Assembly (NCBI GenBank): GCA_027604505.1
Contig: JADIIX010000003.1
Coordinates: 186,001 to 250,000, forward strand
Origin: Gonapodya sp. JEL0774
Lineage: Eukaryota; Monoblepharomycota; Monoblepharidomycetes; Monoblepharidales; Gonapodyaceae
Direction of reading: 5' to 3'
Length of the DNA stretch: 64,000 nt
Notes under the pieces: model-generated
The model's input: the letters and a program-made list of their open reading frames with translations, nothing else
What the model was told of the DNA's origin: nothing
Database searches by the model: none
Made by a program: the position numbers and the translations under genes
Part shown: positions 23,886 through 34,913 of the stretch, in pieces
How the letters are laid out: every line of letters begins with the position of its first letter
How positions within the stretch are numbered: position 1 is the first letter of the stretch

Positions 23886-24440
23886 GGACCCGGATCACTG
23901 AAATTTTGGCTCAGTCCCCTGATTCCGCACATACACCACCAGTGCCTCAACCCCACCACCAAAACTTCACCTTCTTTTGACTCTATTACCGCCTCCCTTT
24001 CACTGCACGCACAATCGCTCAGCCCTCTCATCGAAATTTCTTGACAGTGGCTTCATACCAGCAGCTCGGCTTCACAAGTTCTGACGCTCACCCCACTATA
24101 TTAGACTTTCAAGATGCCCATTTTGCACTCACTCATAAAAGTCAACCTCTTCACAGTGGGGACCGCTAGACGTGCTTTACTTATACCTCTGAAACTTTTG
24201 ATACGAATTGACTCAGTGTCAGCCTCTGCATATGACAACTTACATACCAACCAAAGCGAATTGCGGGAACAATGGTAGACAATTGATCTGTTTATATGTA
24301 GCAAGGGTTTTTGTGAGCTTGGATGCAAGGGCACTGAGTCTAGATCAACAGAAAGAAAAATTGTCCACGTCATAGTGGATGGATGGGTGCACATTGTATG
24401 GCACCGTGCTTGTGTTAGTCCCCGAGAAGACGAGTGACCG
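23886..24440. promoter_or_regulatory. Divergent intergenic region upstream of the Ssk1-like gene
   Basis: About 550 bases without a supported gene. Open frames on the minus strand here show no resemblance to known proteins and look like chance frames. Confidence 0.3.
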
Positions 24441-25249
24441 ATGGCAGCACCGAATCCCCCCTTGTCGTCACTCCCCCCCGCAATCGCCCACTTCCCTCTG
24501 CCAGCTCTCTTTATTTGGTCGCGGGGTCCAATGTCCATGATACCTTTTCTCATAACGCAAGATGTAATGGACGTATCCTTGCTGGTCCTCACCGCCTTGA
24601 CGGCATGGAGCATGATTGAAGCAGAGACGATGGTGCGTTTGCTAAGGGATCCAGGACAAGAATTGATTACCACAAGACGGGGTTGGTTTGGCACCAGATG
24701 CTGATTTCTGCCAAGGTTTGTTTGGCACCATATGGCGATTTCTGCCACAGTGGTGACTGTATTGGAAGAAAGGGGGTTTCTTTAAGTCAGCATAGTGCAT
24801 TGAAGTGCATTCGTGTTCCGTGCGGAGCTAGAATGTTTACGGATCTGAGTTTGTGATCTGAGGAGAAATGAGTTGACCTTTACACTCTCTCGTCTGGATT
24901 CTCTCTGATTTTCACGGACCCGCTCATCTAGCCCACCAAGAGGTCCTCCCAACTCCTCCTCGGCCTCACTTGGATTGTCCTCAATATCCTTGGTGACACC
25001 TTGTTCCTCGCTATCCGCTCTCTTCCCTCACCTACTTCTTCTGTCCTCCACCGCTTCGGTATCGTCTCCTCCCTCGAATCATGGACTGTCGAGTTCCGCC
25101 TCGTGTATGCTCTTTGGGCAGTGGCGACGTTCACGCCGGTCTTGGTCTCCTGGTACAGTGGCTATGCGCAGGAAGCCCAACCGGAGCAGGTCCAAGTCGA
25201 AAAGGACTCTAGACAGAAGAAAAGAGCTGACGGGAGGAAGAAGCGGTGA
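24441..25249 (+). CDS. Putative small multi-pass membrane protein (unrecognised)
   Basis: I do not recognise this gene. An ATG at 24441 opens a frame with a hydrophobic segment (DVMDVSLLVLTALTAWSMIE, about 24570-24625). A second coding block from about 24943 has two more: QLLLGLTWIVLNILGDTLFL and LVYALWAVATFTPVLVSWYS, ending in a Lys/Arg-rich tail (DSRQKKRADGRKKR) with the stop at 25247-25249. The two blocks could be joined by one intron (donor GTGCGT near 24633, acceptor CACCAAG near 24942). The hydrophobicity pattern and basic tail suggest a small endomembrane protein. The 34-base tandem repeat lies inside the proposed intron. The model is speculative; the second block is more convincing than the first. 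Confidence 0.35.
24681..24747. repeat. Two-copy tandem repeat, 33-base unit with 34-base period
   Basis: Copies at 24681-24713 and 24715-24747 differ at about four positions. Both contain the shared core TTTGGCACCA and end GATTTCTGCCA. No further copies are seen in the window, and it falls in a probable intron. Confidence 0.8.
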
Positions 25250-25661
25250 TGAGACGGCACAAGCAACGTGGTATGATGCCGTTGCCGATTTTAGACAACG
25301 GACTCAGTACACCGTGATTTGGTTTCTTTTAAAATGCGGTATGGGAACTGAGTACCACGATGAGCATGAATTTTTTTGGGAGGGCGATTATTATATAACG
25401 GAAATGAGAGTTCGTGGTGCGTTCAGTTATCGGAGATGGTGACGGTTACGATGAGTACGAAACTGGAGCACCACCAGGAGGGGCCGAAAACTTCTAGAAT
25501 AATTAATTACTTTCTTACATAATAGACATTCGAGAGAAACAAGCCCTCAGATTGTATTGCGCGGTCGATCGCTGTAACGGACGGGCGAGGCTCTGTTTTA
25601 CTGCTTGCACGCCGAAAGCATCTCTAGAGGCGGAACCAAAATCCACCATGATTCGAATTCA

Positions 25662-28600
25662 ATGAACTCGCGGCCGCCTCCGAATCCATATCCAACTCCC
25701 CCGGCGCCCGCTGTGACTCCATTCCCTGCTCACCCAGTGGTTCCCTCAATCGCCAACGCAGGGCGGCAAACTGTTGCGACAAATTTACTAGCGCAACGTC
25801 GGTATAGCTCTGGCAAAAATCCAAATACGCGAGTGCCCGCTGTCGGAGAAGGGTTTGAGGAGGTCGATGTCGACCACGAACGTGAGCCGCTAAGAAGACA
25901 GACAGCACGAGATGCGATGGAAGCGCGTTTAGAGGAAATGGAGCGCGGTGAGCACGGATGTTTAGTTTCGCGTAGTTTGTGTGCCATGTCTTGCTACTGA
26001 TGTCACAATATTCGGGGATTTCACAACAGACCTCGAGCTTGCTGCGCAATATGGTCGCACTCTCCTCGCTGAGAACGCTAGACTTCTCACTCTCCTCAGA
26101 GAATGTGCTTTGCAACAAATCTCGCAGTCGACGAAAGAGGCGGCAACCACGCCCTCGTTGACCTCTCATGCTTCTTCATCTGAATCCACCCCAAACTCAC
26201 GCTACATACCATACTATTCCATTTCTCACTCATCCCTTATCGACCCGAATCACCCCCACGGGTCTGAAACGTTTTGCTCTCCTCCGGCTCCACCTCCTGC
26301 CCCTCCCCATACCCCTCCGCAACCTTGCTTGACGTGGCTGAAACCGCCTCCGCCTAGACTACTGAAAATAAATCGAACGAAGCGATCAAGCTCTGCTTTG
26401 GTGACAGAAGCATCGTCTCATGGTGACTTGAACGAGCTATATGCTGCTACTAGCGCACCCTCGCGTGGTTCATCCTCCTCCTCGGAATTCTTCACGCCTT
26501 ACTCTCAAATCGCTCCACCAATTATTAATGATGTTGATGCAACCCTTCCAAAAAAGTTTTCTCCTCCGGATGTCTACCCACGAGTTTCACCAACCCAACG
26601 ATTCCGCCGCGCAACTGCACCTGCACCGCAAGCACATCGAGACGTGACTAAAGAATATCTGCATGACGTGGATAGTCTGCATTCCTCATCATCTTCCAAA
26701 TTCCGTTCTTCTGAGTTAGAATCGGCAGGGAGCCCATGGGAGCACACAAGGTCACATCAACGCCCGCTGACCGCTGCCCGACTGCATCGAGCGGAGGAGT
26801 ACGCCGTAATGCTTGAGGGTGAGATTTCTGACATGCGAGAAGGTGAGTTCAGCAAGGTCTGAGGTCGAGGAATGGCAAAAGCTTTTCCTGTCCGAAATAA
26901 TAAGCCCCTGTCGATCCTCACCAGCCCTAACTTCCCTCCGCGCTACTTCTGCCCACCACCGCCGGCGAGCGGACTTACTCTCTCGCGCTCTTGATGAAGC
27001 TCGTCGTGCGTTGGAAGAGGCGGACGAGCGGACGAGCGATTTCAGTAACGGGCAAGTATCGGTGGATCACGTGGACAAAAGAAAGAAGCTGCGATCTGTG
27101 ATTGGCAGTGGCTTTAGTGGAGATCACGGATTGATAGAAAACATCAGTGAGGGAAGCGCTCTGAGTGAGGATATTTGGATCTTTCCGGGAGCTGCCGTAA
27201 CTGAGAATCATGCTGAGGTCCCACAATCAACCGGTGCTCCCGCAAATCAGTTGAAAATCAGAGAAAAGTCTGAAATGTTCGTCGTTGTACCTCCAGCCCT
27301 TCCACTTTTGTCAGGTGTCCGTCAGCTGTCGCAATTTCAAAGTACGGAGTCAGAAGTCCTGGCAGACTCTGTGTCCTTATGGAACGCTTCCCAGGACCCT
27401 GCTGAAAGCGAGACAGCTTCTATGACTCCTGGCATTATGGTTGAAACTTTGCTCCGTTCCAACCGTTATGTGGACCCTGTTTCCACAGACTGGACAATCG
27501 AAACGCCGCACTTGCCCCCGCTTCCAGCCATCCTTCCGATTATGCTTGATCCGCACCTTCCACCTTTTCCAGAGCAGAGTCAACCAGAGCAACAGATACC
27601 ACAGGCTACTGGGGAGGACACGTCAAACCAGTTTGAGTTGCAGCCCAACAATCAGACATCATACCCATCCGAGGTACCTCCGATCGCTCATGAATTTTGC
27701 TGCGAGCTTCCTTCGGTTTTTTTATCGTCCACCGAAGCATTGCCTGCGAATGGAAACAGGGACCGAATAATGAAACTCGGTAGTTCCACGAAAGTTTTGA
27801 CTCCTGGTAGGGGATCAAAGCAAGAATTAGAAAGAAAAAATGAGCAAGCACCAGCTCAAATCTCTGTTGTGGAGCAGTATGGGGACGCCTCGTTTGCAGA
27901 TGCAGAATTACCGAAAGACGAGAGAACATCAATGGAGCTGAACCAGAGTATGAATGGTAGACCGATCAACACTTATCCCATGGTAGAAATACACCGTGAC
28001 TGGACGGCGAGTACTGGAACGCGAACACTTGCTGACGAACTTCAGCACATCGGCATGTACCTTGAATCCGCGGATGCTCCGACGCTTGCTGGTTATACTC
28101 CCAGGAACATCTGCGGTACTGCGAAGCCTGACATCGTATCTGTCCCTACTCTACGCATACGCCAAGCCCTAGGATCTTTGAACGCTTGGTTTCGCGTTAT
28201 TTCACCTTCCGGCAGTGGGTCGCACGAACTTGACACATTTATCGATCTGGGCATCGACTCGGAACTCCCGGACGACACATCCCTCCCCCCGCAGATGGGA
28301 TTACGCCATACTCTCCGGGCACCTCCGAATTGCACAACCACCTCACACTCCAATTTAGCCTTTCCCACCCCAGCGGAGCTTGCTCACAACACCTTGTTGG
28401 TGTTATTGGATCCGACATTGGCAGACGTCGTGATGCGACACGTGGGGGTACCTCGTGGAGGAAGGACTTGGAAAGTGGGACTCGGTAGAGGGCGAATGGT
28501 GGAGATTGAGGTTATTGGGGGGTGGGCCAGGGTCTTCGTGGGATGTGTAGGTGAAGAAGCATTGACTGCCTTCTCTGGTTCACGGTTAAGCTTGCACTAT

Positions 28601-28690
28601 GCTCCAATGTTTGGAATTTGGCTAAGGACACAAGATAACTTTTCGGTATGGAAATGGTTGCTTGGTTTGAAAACACGACTCAATTCATAG
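25662..28690 (+). CDS. Coiled-coil protein with a CC1-box-like motif (candidate dynein adaptor)
   Basis: No fungal family name is recognised. The start is the ATG at 25662, followed by a Pro-rich segment and GFEEVDVDHEREPLRRQTAR. A first coiled coil joins across an intron (about 25949-26028): RLEEMER then DLELAAQYGRTLLAEN, then ARLLTLLREC. The D-L-x-L-A-A-x-x-G-x-x-L-L-x-x-N pattern is the CC1 box that binds dynein light intermediate chain in BICD-related, HAP1, TRAK and Spindly adaptors. A Ser/Pro-rich linker (about 26150-26700) leads to a second helical part (RPLTAARLHRAEEYAVML, SEVEEWQKLFLSEI, LLSRALDEARRALEEADERT). The joint near 26820-26855 needs a very short intron. A long low-complexity region and a more ordered C-terminal ~110 residues follow (NTLLVLLDPTLADVVMRHVG, WKVGLGRGRMVEIEVIGGW), of unknown fold. 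Role as a motor adaptor is inferred from the motif only. Confidence 0.65.
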
Positions 28691-29051
28691 TCTGTATGTT
28701 GATGATGTATGTGGTGTTTTTTTGTTACCGAAGTTATGCCAGCTAAATCGTGATGTGTGCTCTCTGACTAGCATTCTAGACTATTTCGAAGTTCGCAAGG
28801 CTGGTAATTACGTATATGGATCATGTTTATGACAAGGCTCAAGTGCACCTTTTGAGATTCCTTGCTGGCTCCTAAATGCAACTCGCAATTAGTGACAATC
28901 GAAAGGATGTGAGTTTTATACTATATCGTCGACTCCCATTGATAATATTTATAAGTTGGAGTCAGATAATGTACCAGTTCTAATAATGTTCAGTTCATTG
29001 GTGTTGCTAAGAAGCAAATCTCTTTCCTGTCTTTTTCGAGTTCTCTACCGT
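28691..29051. other. Convergent intergenic region
   Basis: About 360 AT-rich bases between the stops of the CC1-box gene and the ammonium transporter. No gene, repeat or RNA signature is seen. Confidence 0.4.
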
Positions 29052-31527
29052 CTACACAGTGTGTTGGTGTGCATCATTGGGATTCGCAACTGCAGTGTCC
29101 TCGCTAGGCTTTTTAATAGATGCAGGTGTTGAGGGGCGCTCTGCAGGCGGTGGGCCCATTTTCAAGCTGTTGGGGTGCGGGTCTTTGTTGAAGTGTGACC
29201 CAAAGTATACGATGGCCGCGAATACTCACTCCTCACGTGAAAGCTGGCCGATGGAGCCCATTGACTCCACATAGTCATAGCTCACTTCGCCTGTTGTGGT
29301 CAGTCGAGGATTGTTGAGAAAGGCATCATTGAATACCATGAGACATTGTCCACTCACCCATTTCGGCTTGGTCTGTCCCAAGCAGCTCAGATTCTTGCGG
29401 AAGACGCAGTTGTAATCTGAGAAGTATGTAGTTTGAGCGGGCTCATTCCCAACTCCTTGCTGCACTTCAAATCAACTCACCCTGGAACCTTCTGGAAAAT
29501 AGTGACGATCAAGTAGGTCACGACAAAACTCCATACCGCAGCCGCTGCAACACCAGCCAATTGCTTTGGCACTTGGATCCAGTTCCCATCGATCCACCCG
29601 AGCCCGGATTGACTATCAACGCACAGCATAACTGCATCAGTCGCTTCGGAGAACTGGTCTACAATTAAGTCAAGTATGAGAACAAAGCAATTGTGACTAG
29701 TCACGCCGGAGGAATGACAAACAACACACCAAGCGCTTTGACGTATTTCTGTGCAAAAATTCCCGTCAGAATGGTTCCACACACTCCACCCACACCGTGA
29801 ACATTGAAAGCATCGAGGGTATCGTCTGAAAAACAACAGAACCGGTACATCGCTTTTTGAGGTTGTTCAGCAAATGACGAGTAGCCTTACCATATCCAAA
29901 TCGAGTTTTCAATCGGACAAAGCCATTTGTGACGGTGCTAGTGACTGCCCCGACCAGAATCGACGCTGGGACAGTGACAAATCCCGCTCCGGGAGTTATA
30001 GCGACCAATCCAGCTGCCAATACGATCTCGTAGAATGAGGCGTGCATAGTACGTCATGAAGGTGTGCGTCTTCAAACTTACCGACAGCCCCTGAGCAGAA
30101 TCCCAGTCCAGACAATTTCTTGTGGCCCAAATAGTCCAGAATCAACCAGACTAGTCCGCCAGATGCGGCTGATGTGTTCGTCGCAGACCTTGAGAATGCG
30201 CCCAATTAGCTTTTGAGAGTCCCTTTTGGACATTTTGACGACGGACGTACATTGCACTGGCAGCCCGGGTGGTGGAGGCGAGGCCAGCACCAGAGTTGAA
30301 GCCGAACCAGCCAAACCACAGAAGAGCTTTAAATGTTCCATAGAAGGAATACGTGTCACCGGATTTGATAAGCCGTTTAGAGTTGAAGATTGTTCGAACC
30401 TGTACCCAAGAACACGTTCGCAATCGAAGAGGCCTTGAAATCGTCCAAGTGCTTCCGTCGGCCGACAACTAATGCCTACAAGATGCATGAAAGCAAACGG
30501 AGTTGATAAATTCGCCAAACGTACAGGCAACCCGTGGCTGGAAGCTTACCAGAGCAAGTCCAGAGAACCCGGAGCACGTCTCAACTGCTGCTCCTCCCGC
30601 GTAGTCCAGGTAACCCATTACACTAAGCCAGCCATTTGCTGACCAAGCCCAGTACGCGATGGGACCTGGTGCGTTTTGGGATAGTGCGAAAAGTTGCCCA
30701 CCGACTTATCGCAATCTCCATGTCAGTGCGGACTCACAATAGACAAATGTGACCCAAATGAACACGAAGACCATACAAGGCATTAATCTGATTCGCTCAG
30801 CTCCACTACCAAATACGATCGCAGGTGTGATGATTGCAAACATTAATTGATCTTGAAGATCAACGTCAGTTATTGTTTAAACTCCCCAAGGGTAGCGTCA
30901 ACAAGCACACGGATCCTTACATAATTGGAAAGTCATGGTTGAGACTTGTGGGTAATTGGAAAGGGTGACGAGTCCCACGTTCCGGAACAAACAATACTGG
31001 TTTTCGAGCGCGACTCTCTTTAATGAGATAGCCACCAGAAGAAATGATTGACACCAAACACTCACTTCACAGTTACCCCAGAAAGCACCACCCGTGTCAC
31101 TAAATGCCAAAGAGAATCCGAAAACCAACCACTGTAACGTGACGACGGCGCAACAGAGGAAGCAGAGCATGATCAAGGATAGTGCATTCTTGCTTCGTGC
31201 CACTGTGGAGACATCACTGAGCCGACGGTCTGGAGAAGTTGTCCGTTACAAAAGGGGCTGATACGAACTTCCGGAATAGAAATAGCCCAGGCCCGGAGTC
31301 CTGTCATCGGAACGATGAGTTGTCAAAACAGGTCGCTATTCGAGGCCAATCGCTCCACCAGCTCACATTAGAAACACCAGAACTGCGCAAAACATGACAA
31401 ACATTGTGTCTGGACGAAGATGGCAGATGGTGGAATGAGCATGACTCCAGAAAAACGTTTCTAAACGATGATGCGCACCGCTTCCCGACGGAGGACCAGA
31501 CACTGGCGCCGGACAAGGGTCAGACAT
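29052..31527 (-). CDS. Ammonium transporter (Amt/Mep family)
   Basis: A trimeric membrane channel for ammonium uptake. The start is the ATG at 31527 (MSDPCPAPV). Exons encode TMFVMFCAVLVFLMTPGLGYFYSG, shortened here to its core PGLGYFYSG, then ARSKNALSLIMLCFL, FGFSLAFSDTGG, AERIRLMPCMVFVFIWVTFV and CPIAYWAWSANGWL. Next come LDYAGGAAVETCSGFSGLAL, LLWFGWFGFNSGAGL, RAASAM, GLVWLILDYLGHKKLS, EIVLAAGLVAITPGAGFV and DAFNVHGVGGVCGTILTGIF. The last helix is LAGVAAAAVWSFVVTYLIV, followed by a cytosolic tail, SYDYVESMGSIGQLSRE, and a final exon ending in a stop at 29052-29054. About ten short introns. The first residue of the twin-histidine pair is Glu (AAVETCSG) while the second His is kept (FNVHGVGG), as in Mep1/Mep3-type fungal permeases. 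Confidence 0.9.
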
Positions 31528-32872
31528 GTTCCCGGATGGCGAGTCAGCGATTGGGTGGAGAAAGGCTGTTGGCAACTATCCGACTTAGTGATGGCCGAGT
31601 TTTGTCGTTTTCGATAGCCAAAGAGTCGTCAAACACGCAGAAAGCCTCCGGTATCGTAAAATGTTCTATCTGTGACTTGAGTCTTGAAACGATGGGTAAT
31701 CTTGAGAATTGGGCTAACAAAGATTTTTCTAGGTGTTGGCCCCTCACTGCCCCTGGCTGCCTCATCTATGCCCCTGGCAACGCCGAACCCGAAGCGCAAC
31801 AGAAGGAAAGGCTCACAGCACACTCACTAGTGCTCTGCATCAAATTACAACAAGAACAGTCTGAAAGATGAGGTTTCTTTCCTCACTTGCCGTTGGGTTT
31901 CAAAGACCGCTGTGGCATTCGCCGGAACTGGGTTGTCTCCCGCACTGAAACTCCCCTACCTACTCCGCATTTAATGTACCTCCCTCCCGTCGTACGTGTT
32001 TGACGGAGGCAGTGTTCCTCCCGGCTGCCAGGCAACATGTCAACGGAAAGTGCAATCACTCACTGTTCACTGTGGATGGGGCCATGGATCTTCTGCCGGA
32101 TACGTCTGTGTTAGTGTTATAGTTGAGCCTACATCGCGTCCCGCTGCACTTTCCTCTGACTTCTCTTCAGAAACGCAATCATACGACTGCCCTGGGCAGA
32201 GATACTGCGGGTCTGTGACCTCATCGTCGGTTCCCACACCATCTCGATCACTGGCTAGCTTGCCTTGAAACCACAAGCGATAAGAGGTTCAACACTCAGA
32301 TACAATCACTTTGTGCATCATGATGCTATGTAGCAAGCTTCATTGCCCCAAATGGACGGACGCGGCAGCGATCATGTGTGGGTACTTGGAATGTTCATCC
32401 CCATGGTAAGTCCCCATCTTCACCATTTGTCACAGTTCGCCGAAGAAACTACTATACTCTGGAACGGGCTTACCTATTCTTCTGTCAGGGATTGAGGGAC
32501 ATTTTTGGACTCGTGGTGAGGACAAGGATCAGTTCACCAGGGTTGAGCGGAGAATTCAACATGTACGAGCTAGTGTGCAATGCATGTGCATTATCACCAG
32601 ACTACGAAGACTACGTGCACTTGTGTCTTTGCAGTGAGCCCATTAGCATTGATGAATATAGCGTTGCACGGACTGCACCCAGTGACAGAGTACCAGTTTC
32701 CAATGCAATGACGCTCTATACACAAGTACATTCCCGGCGGATTTCTCAGAAATTGATTGGTTGCGAGTCCTTGTCTGTGTGGCGACATGACGATTCACAA
32801 AATCACATACACATAAAATCCATCACCAACGCTCCGATCCGAAATTCAGACATTCCGAAAAATACCCCCACA
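31528..32872. promoter_or_regulatory. Long divergent intergenic region, ammonium transporter / enoyl-CoA hydratase
   Basis: About 1.35 kb, the longest intergenic gap here. Frames such as the one leading into the hydratase start (from 32378) show no family resemblance. One GATAAG motif occurs at 32279-32284, the core recognised by fungal nitrogen-regulatory GATA factors. A single hexamer is weak evidence. Confidence 0.3.
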
Positions 32873-34649
32873 ATGCTCCGTATTGCATCCCGTGCAACTC
32901 GCTCTGCCCCCTCCCTCCGCCAGGCCGCTGGGCTTATCAACGGCCGTTCCAGCTCCGTGCCGAAACCAGCCGATACACACTCTACTCGATTTGCCACGCA
33001 ACCAGTTCCTAAAAGAAGCTTTACCGTAACAACGGCATCTGGTGAGTAGCCAAGATGGAGTATGGACAAGCGACGAAAAGCAATCGACGAAAAGCAATCT
33101 TATGTTGGACTTCTTTTGACATTGCTGGTGAAGCAAGAGATGTGGTAAGCTCTAGTCTACAGCTCGCAGCTCACGTGACAGCAACTGCAACATAGAGACG
33201 CAATTCGATTGACTCGGATGGTCGCGTGACAGTAATGCATTTTCATTGCACCCACAACCCGTGAATCTGTCCACCATTCTTCACTTTCGGGTCCAAAACC
33301 CAAATTTTGGTCCATCCTGCCGTACGAAATCTAGCATTTATTTACCTTTCTGCTCTCAGCCACTTCTGCCAAAGAATCCCCTGCCCCCACCCCACTCACC
33401 CTCACCCCATCCCCCAAAACATTCACCTATCTCCTGCTCTCTCACACCGGCTCGACCAACCCCCGCGGTGTAGCTCTTGTCTCTCTCAACCGTCCCAAGG
33501 CCCTTAACGCTCTCTGTGATGGTCTCATGCGGGAGCTTGGTGAGCTGCTCAGGACACTGGACGCGGACCCAGAAGTCAAGGCGATTGTGCTTACTGGGAG
33601 TGAGAAAGCCTTTGCTGGTGAGTAAGGAGGATCTGGAATGGAAGGAGATGGGGTTCTCATTTGATTTTGGAATGGTGTGTCTCCAAGCGTGGGCCGGTTC
33701 AGAGCGCTACATCTCATCCTGTATTGCAGTGAATTTGTCTTTTTCGTGATTCCACTCATTGCTACATACTCTCGCTCATCTTCTTTGTGGAGCCAGCTGG
33801 TGCCGACATCAAGGAGATGAGGGATCTCACGTACGACCAGGTGATCAATGAAAACTTCATTGCACATTGGGCTGATATTGGCAAGATTCGGAAACCAGTG
33901 ATTGCTGCCGTGAATGGATTTGCTGTGAGTAACGGAATCCTGAGTTGCCTTGCCCACAAGAGATGTGCGCAGGAGAGGATTCGATCCTACCTCATTCTTT
34001 GCATCTGCCCCTTCGACATTCATTACATTCGCAATCTCACAGCTCGGTGGTGGCTGCGAGCTTGCCATGACATGTGATATCATCTACGCCGGTGAAAATG
34101 CCAAATTTGGACAGCCGGAGATCAAATTGGGAACCATTGCGGGAGCTGGTGGCACACAGAGGCTTACGCGGGCCGTGGGCAAAAGCAAGAGTATGGAAAT
34201 GAACCTTACGGGGGACTTTGTGAGTGCTAAGGAAGCGGAACAGGCAGGGCTGGTCAGCAAGGTGAGGTCGCGAAGAGGGAGTACCGTGTTTGCTTTTAGC
34301 CTGATGTTGGTGAATCGAATTACAGGTGTTCCCTGTGGACAAAACGGTTGATGAAGCATTGAAGCTTGCTGACAAAATTGCGCAGATGTCACTTCCGGTG
34401 ATTATTCTCGCCAAGGAAGCCGTGAACAAAGGTGTGTGCATTCCGTCACAAATATCCTTGTTGTCCCCACAACGTAATACGCGGCTCCTCTTCACCCGGT
34501 TGAAATATATTGAAGCCTACGAGACCACACTAACAACCGGCTTAGATTTCGAACGCCGTTCGTTCCAAGCATCCTTTGGTCTCTATGACCGGAAGGAGGG
34601 TATGACAGCATTCGCTGACAAACGAGCGCCAAAGTTTGAGGATAAATAA
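32873..34649 (+). CDS. ECHS1: Mitochondrial enoyl-CoA hydratase (ECHS1-like)
   Basis: Hydrates 2-enoyl-CoA in fatty-acid and branched-chain amino-acid breakdown. The N-terminus from the ATG at 32873 ([20 protein letters not shown]) is a typical mitochondrial presequence, Arg/Ser-rich with no acids. The crotonase core follows: [34 protein letters not shown], then across an intron (about 33617-33794) AAGADIKEM, the oxyanion-hole [25 protein letters not shown] spans an intron (about 33925-34050) and completes the second oxyanion loop. [20 protein letters not shown] contains a catalytic Glu; [14 protein letters not shown] contains the second. The C-terminus reads [20 protein letters not shown] and [13 protein letters not shown] (stop 34647-34649). 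All catalytic features are intact. Confidence 0.93.
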
Positions 34650-34913
34650 TACCGCTTGAGGAAAAATATATTGACTCTTCGCGACGCTTCAGTGCCGATT
34701 CGAGAGTGAGAGCTCCTTTTCTTGTGCAATACAACACAGCATTATTGGCCTTACACACTGGAATCAAACGTCAAACGATTCCGACTGCCAGCAAGTACCG
34801 AATCGAATGTGAATATCGTCGATCGCATCAGACTCTGATCATCCGCTTAACTGAACCTCTCGTCGGCATTGCTCTGTACCACGGCCTGAACTCTGCGACA
34901 ACGATCCAGCGGA

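Noticed and set aside
24101-24748. 215-codon open frame on the minus strand
   Set aside because: No recognisable motif, mixed composition, and it overlaps the more plausible plus-strand membrane-protein exon and the tandem repeat.
32378-32872. Open frame leading into the enoyl-CoA hydratase start
   Set aside because: It begins at a non-ATG codon. The mitochondrial presequence starts at the ATG at 32873, and nothing upstream resembles the family.
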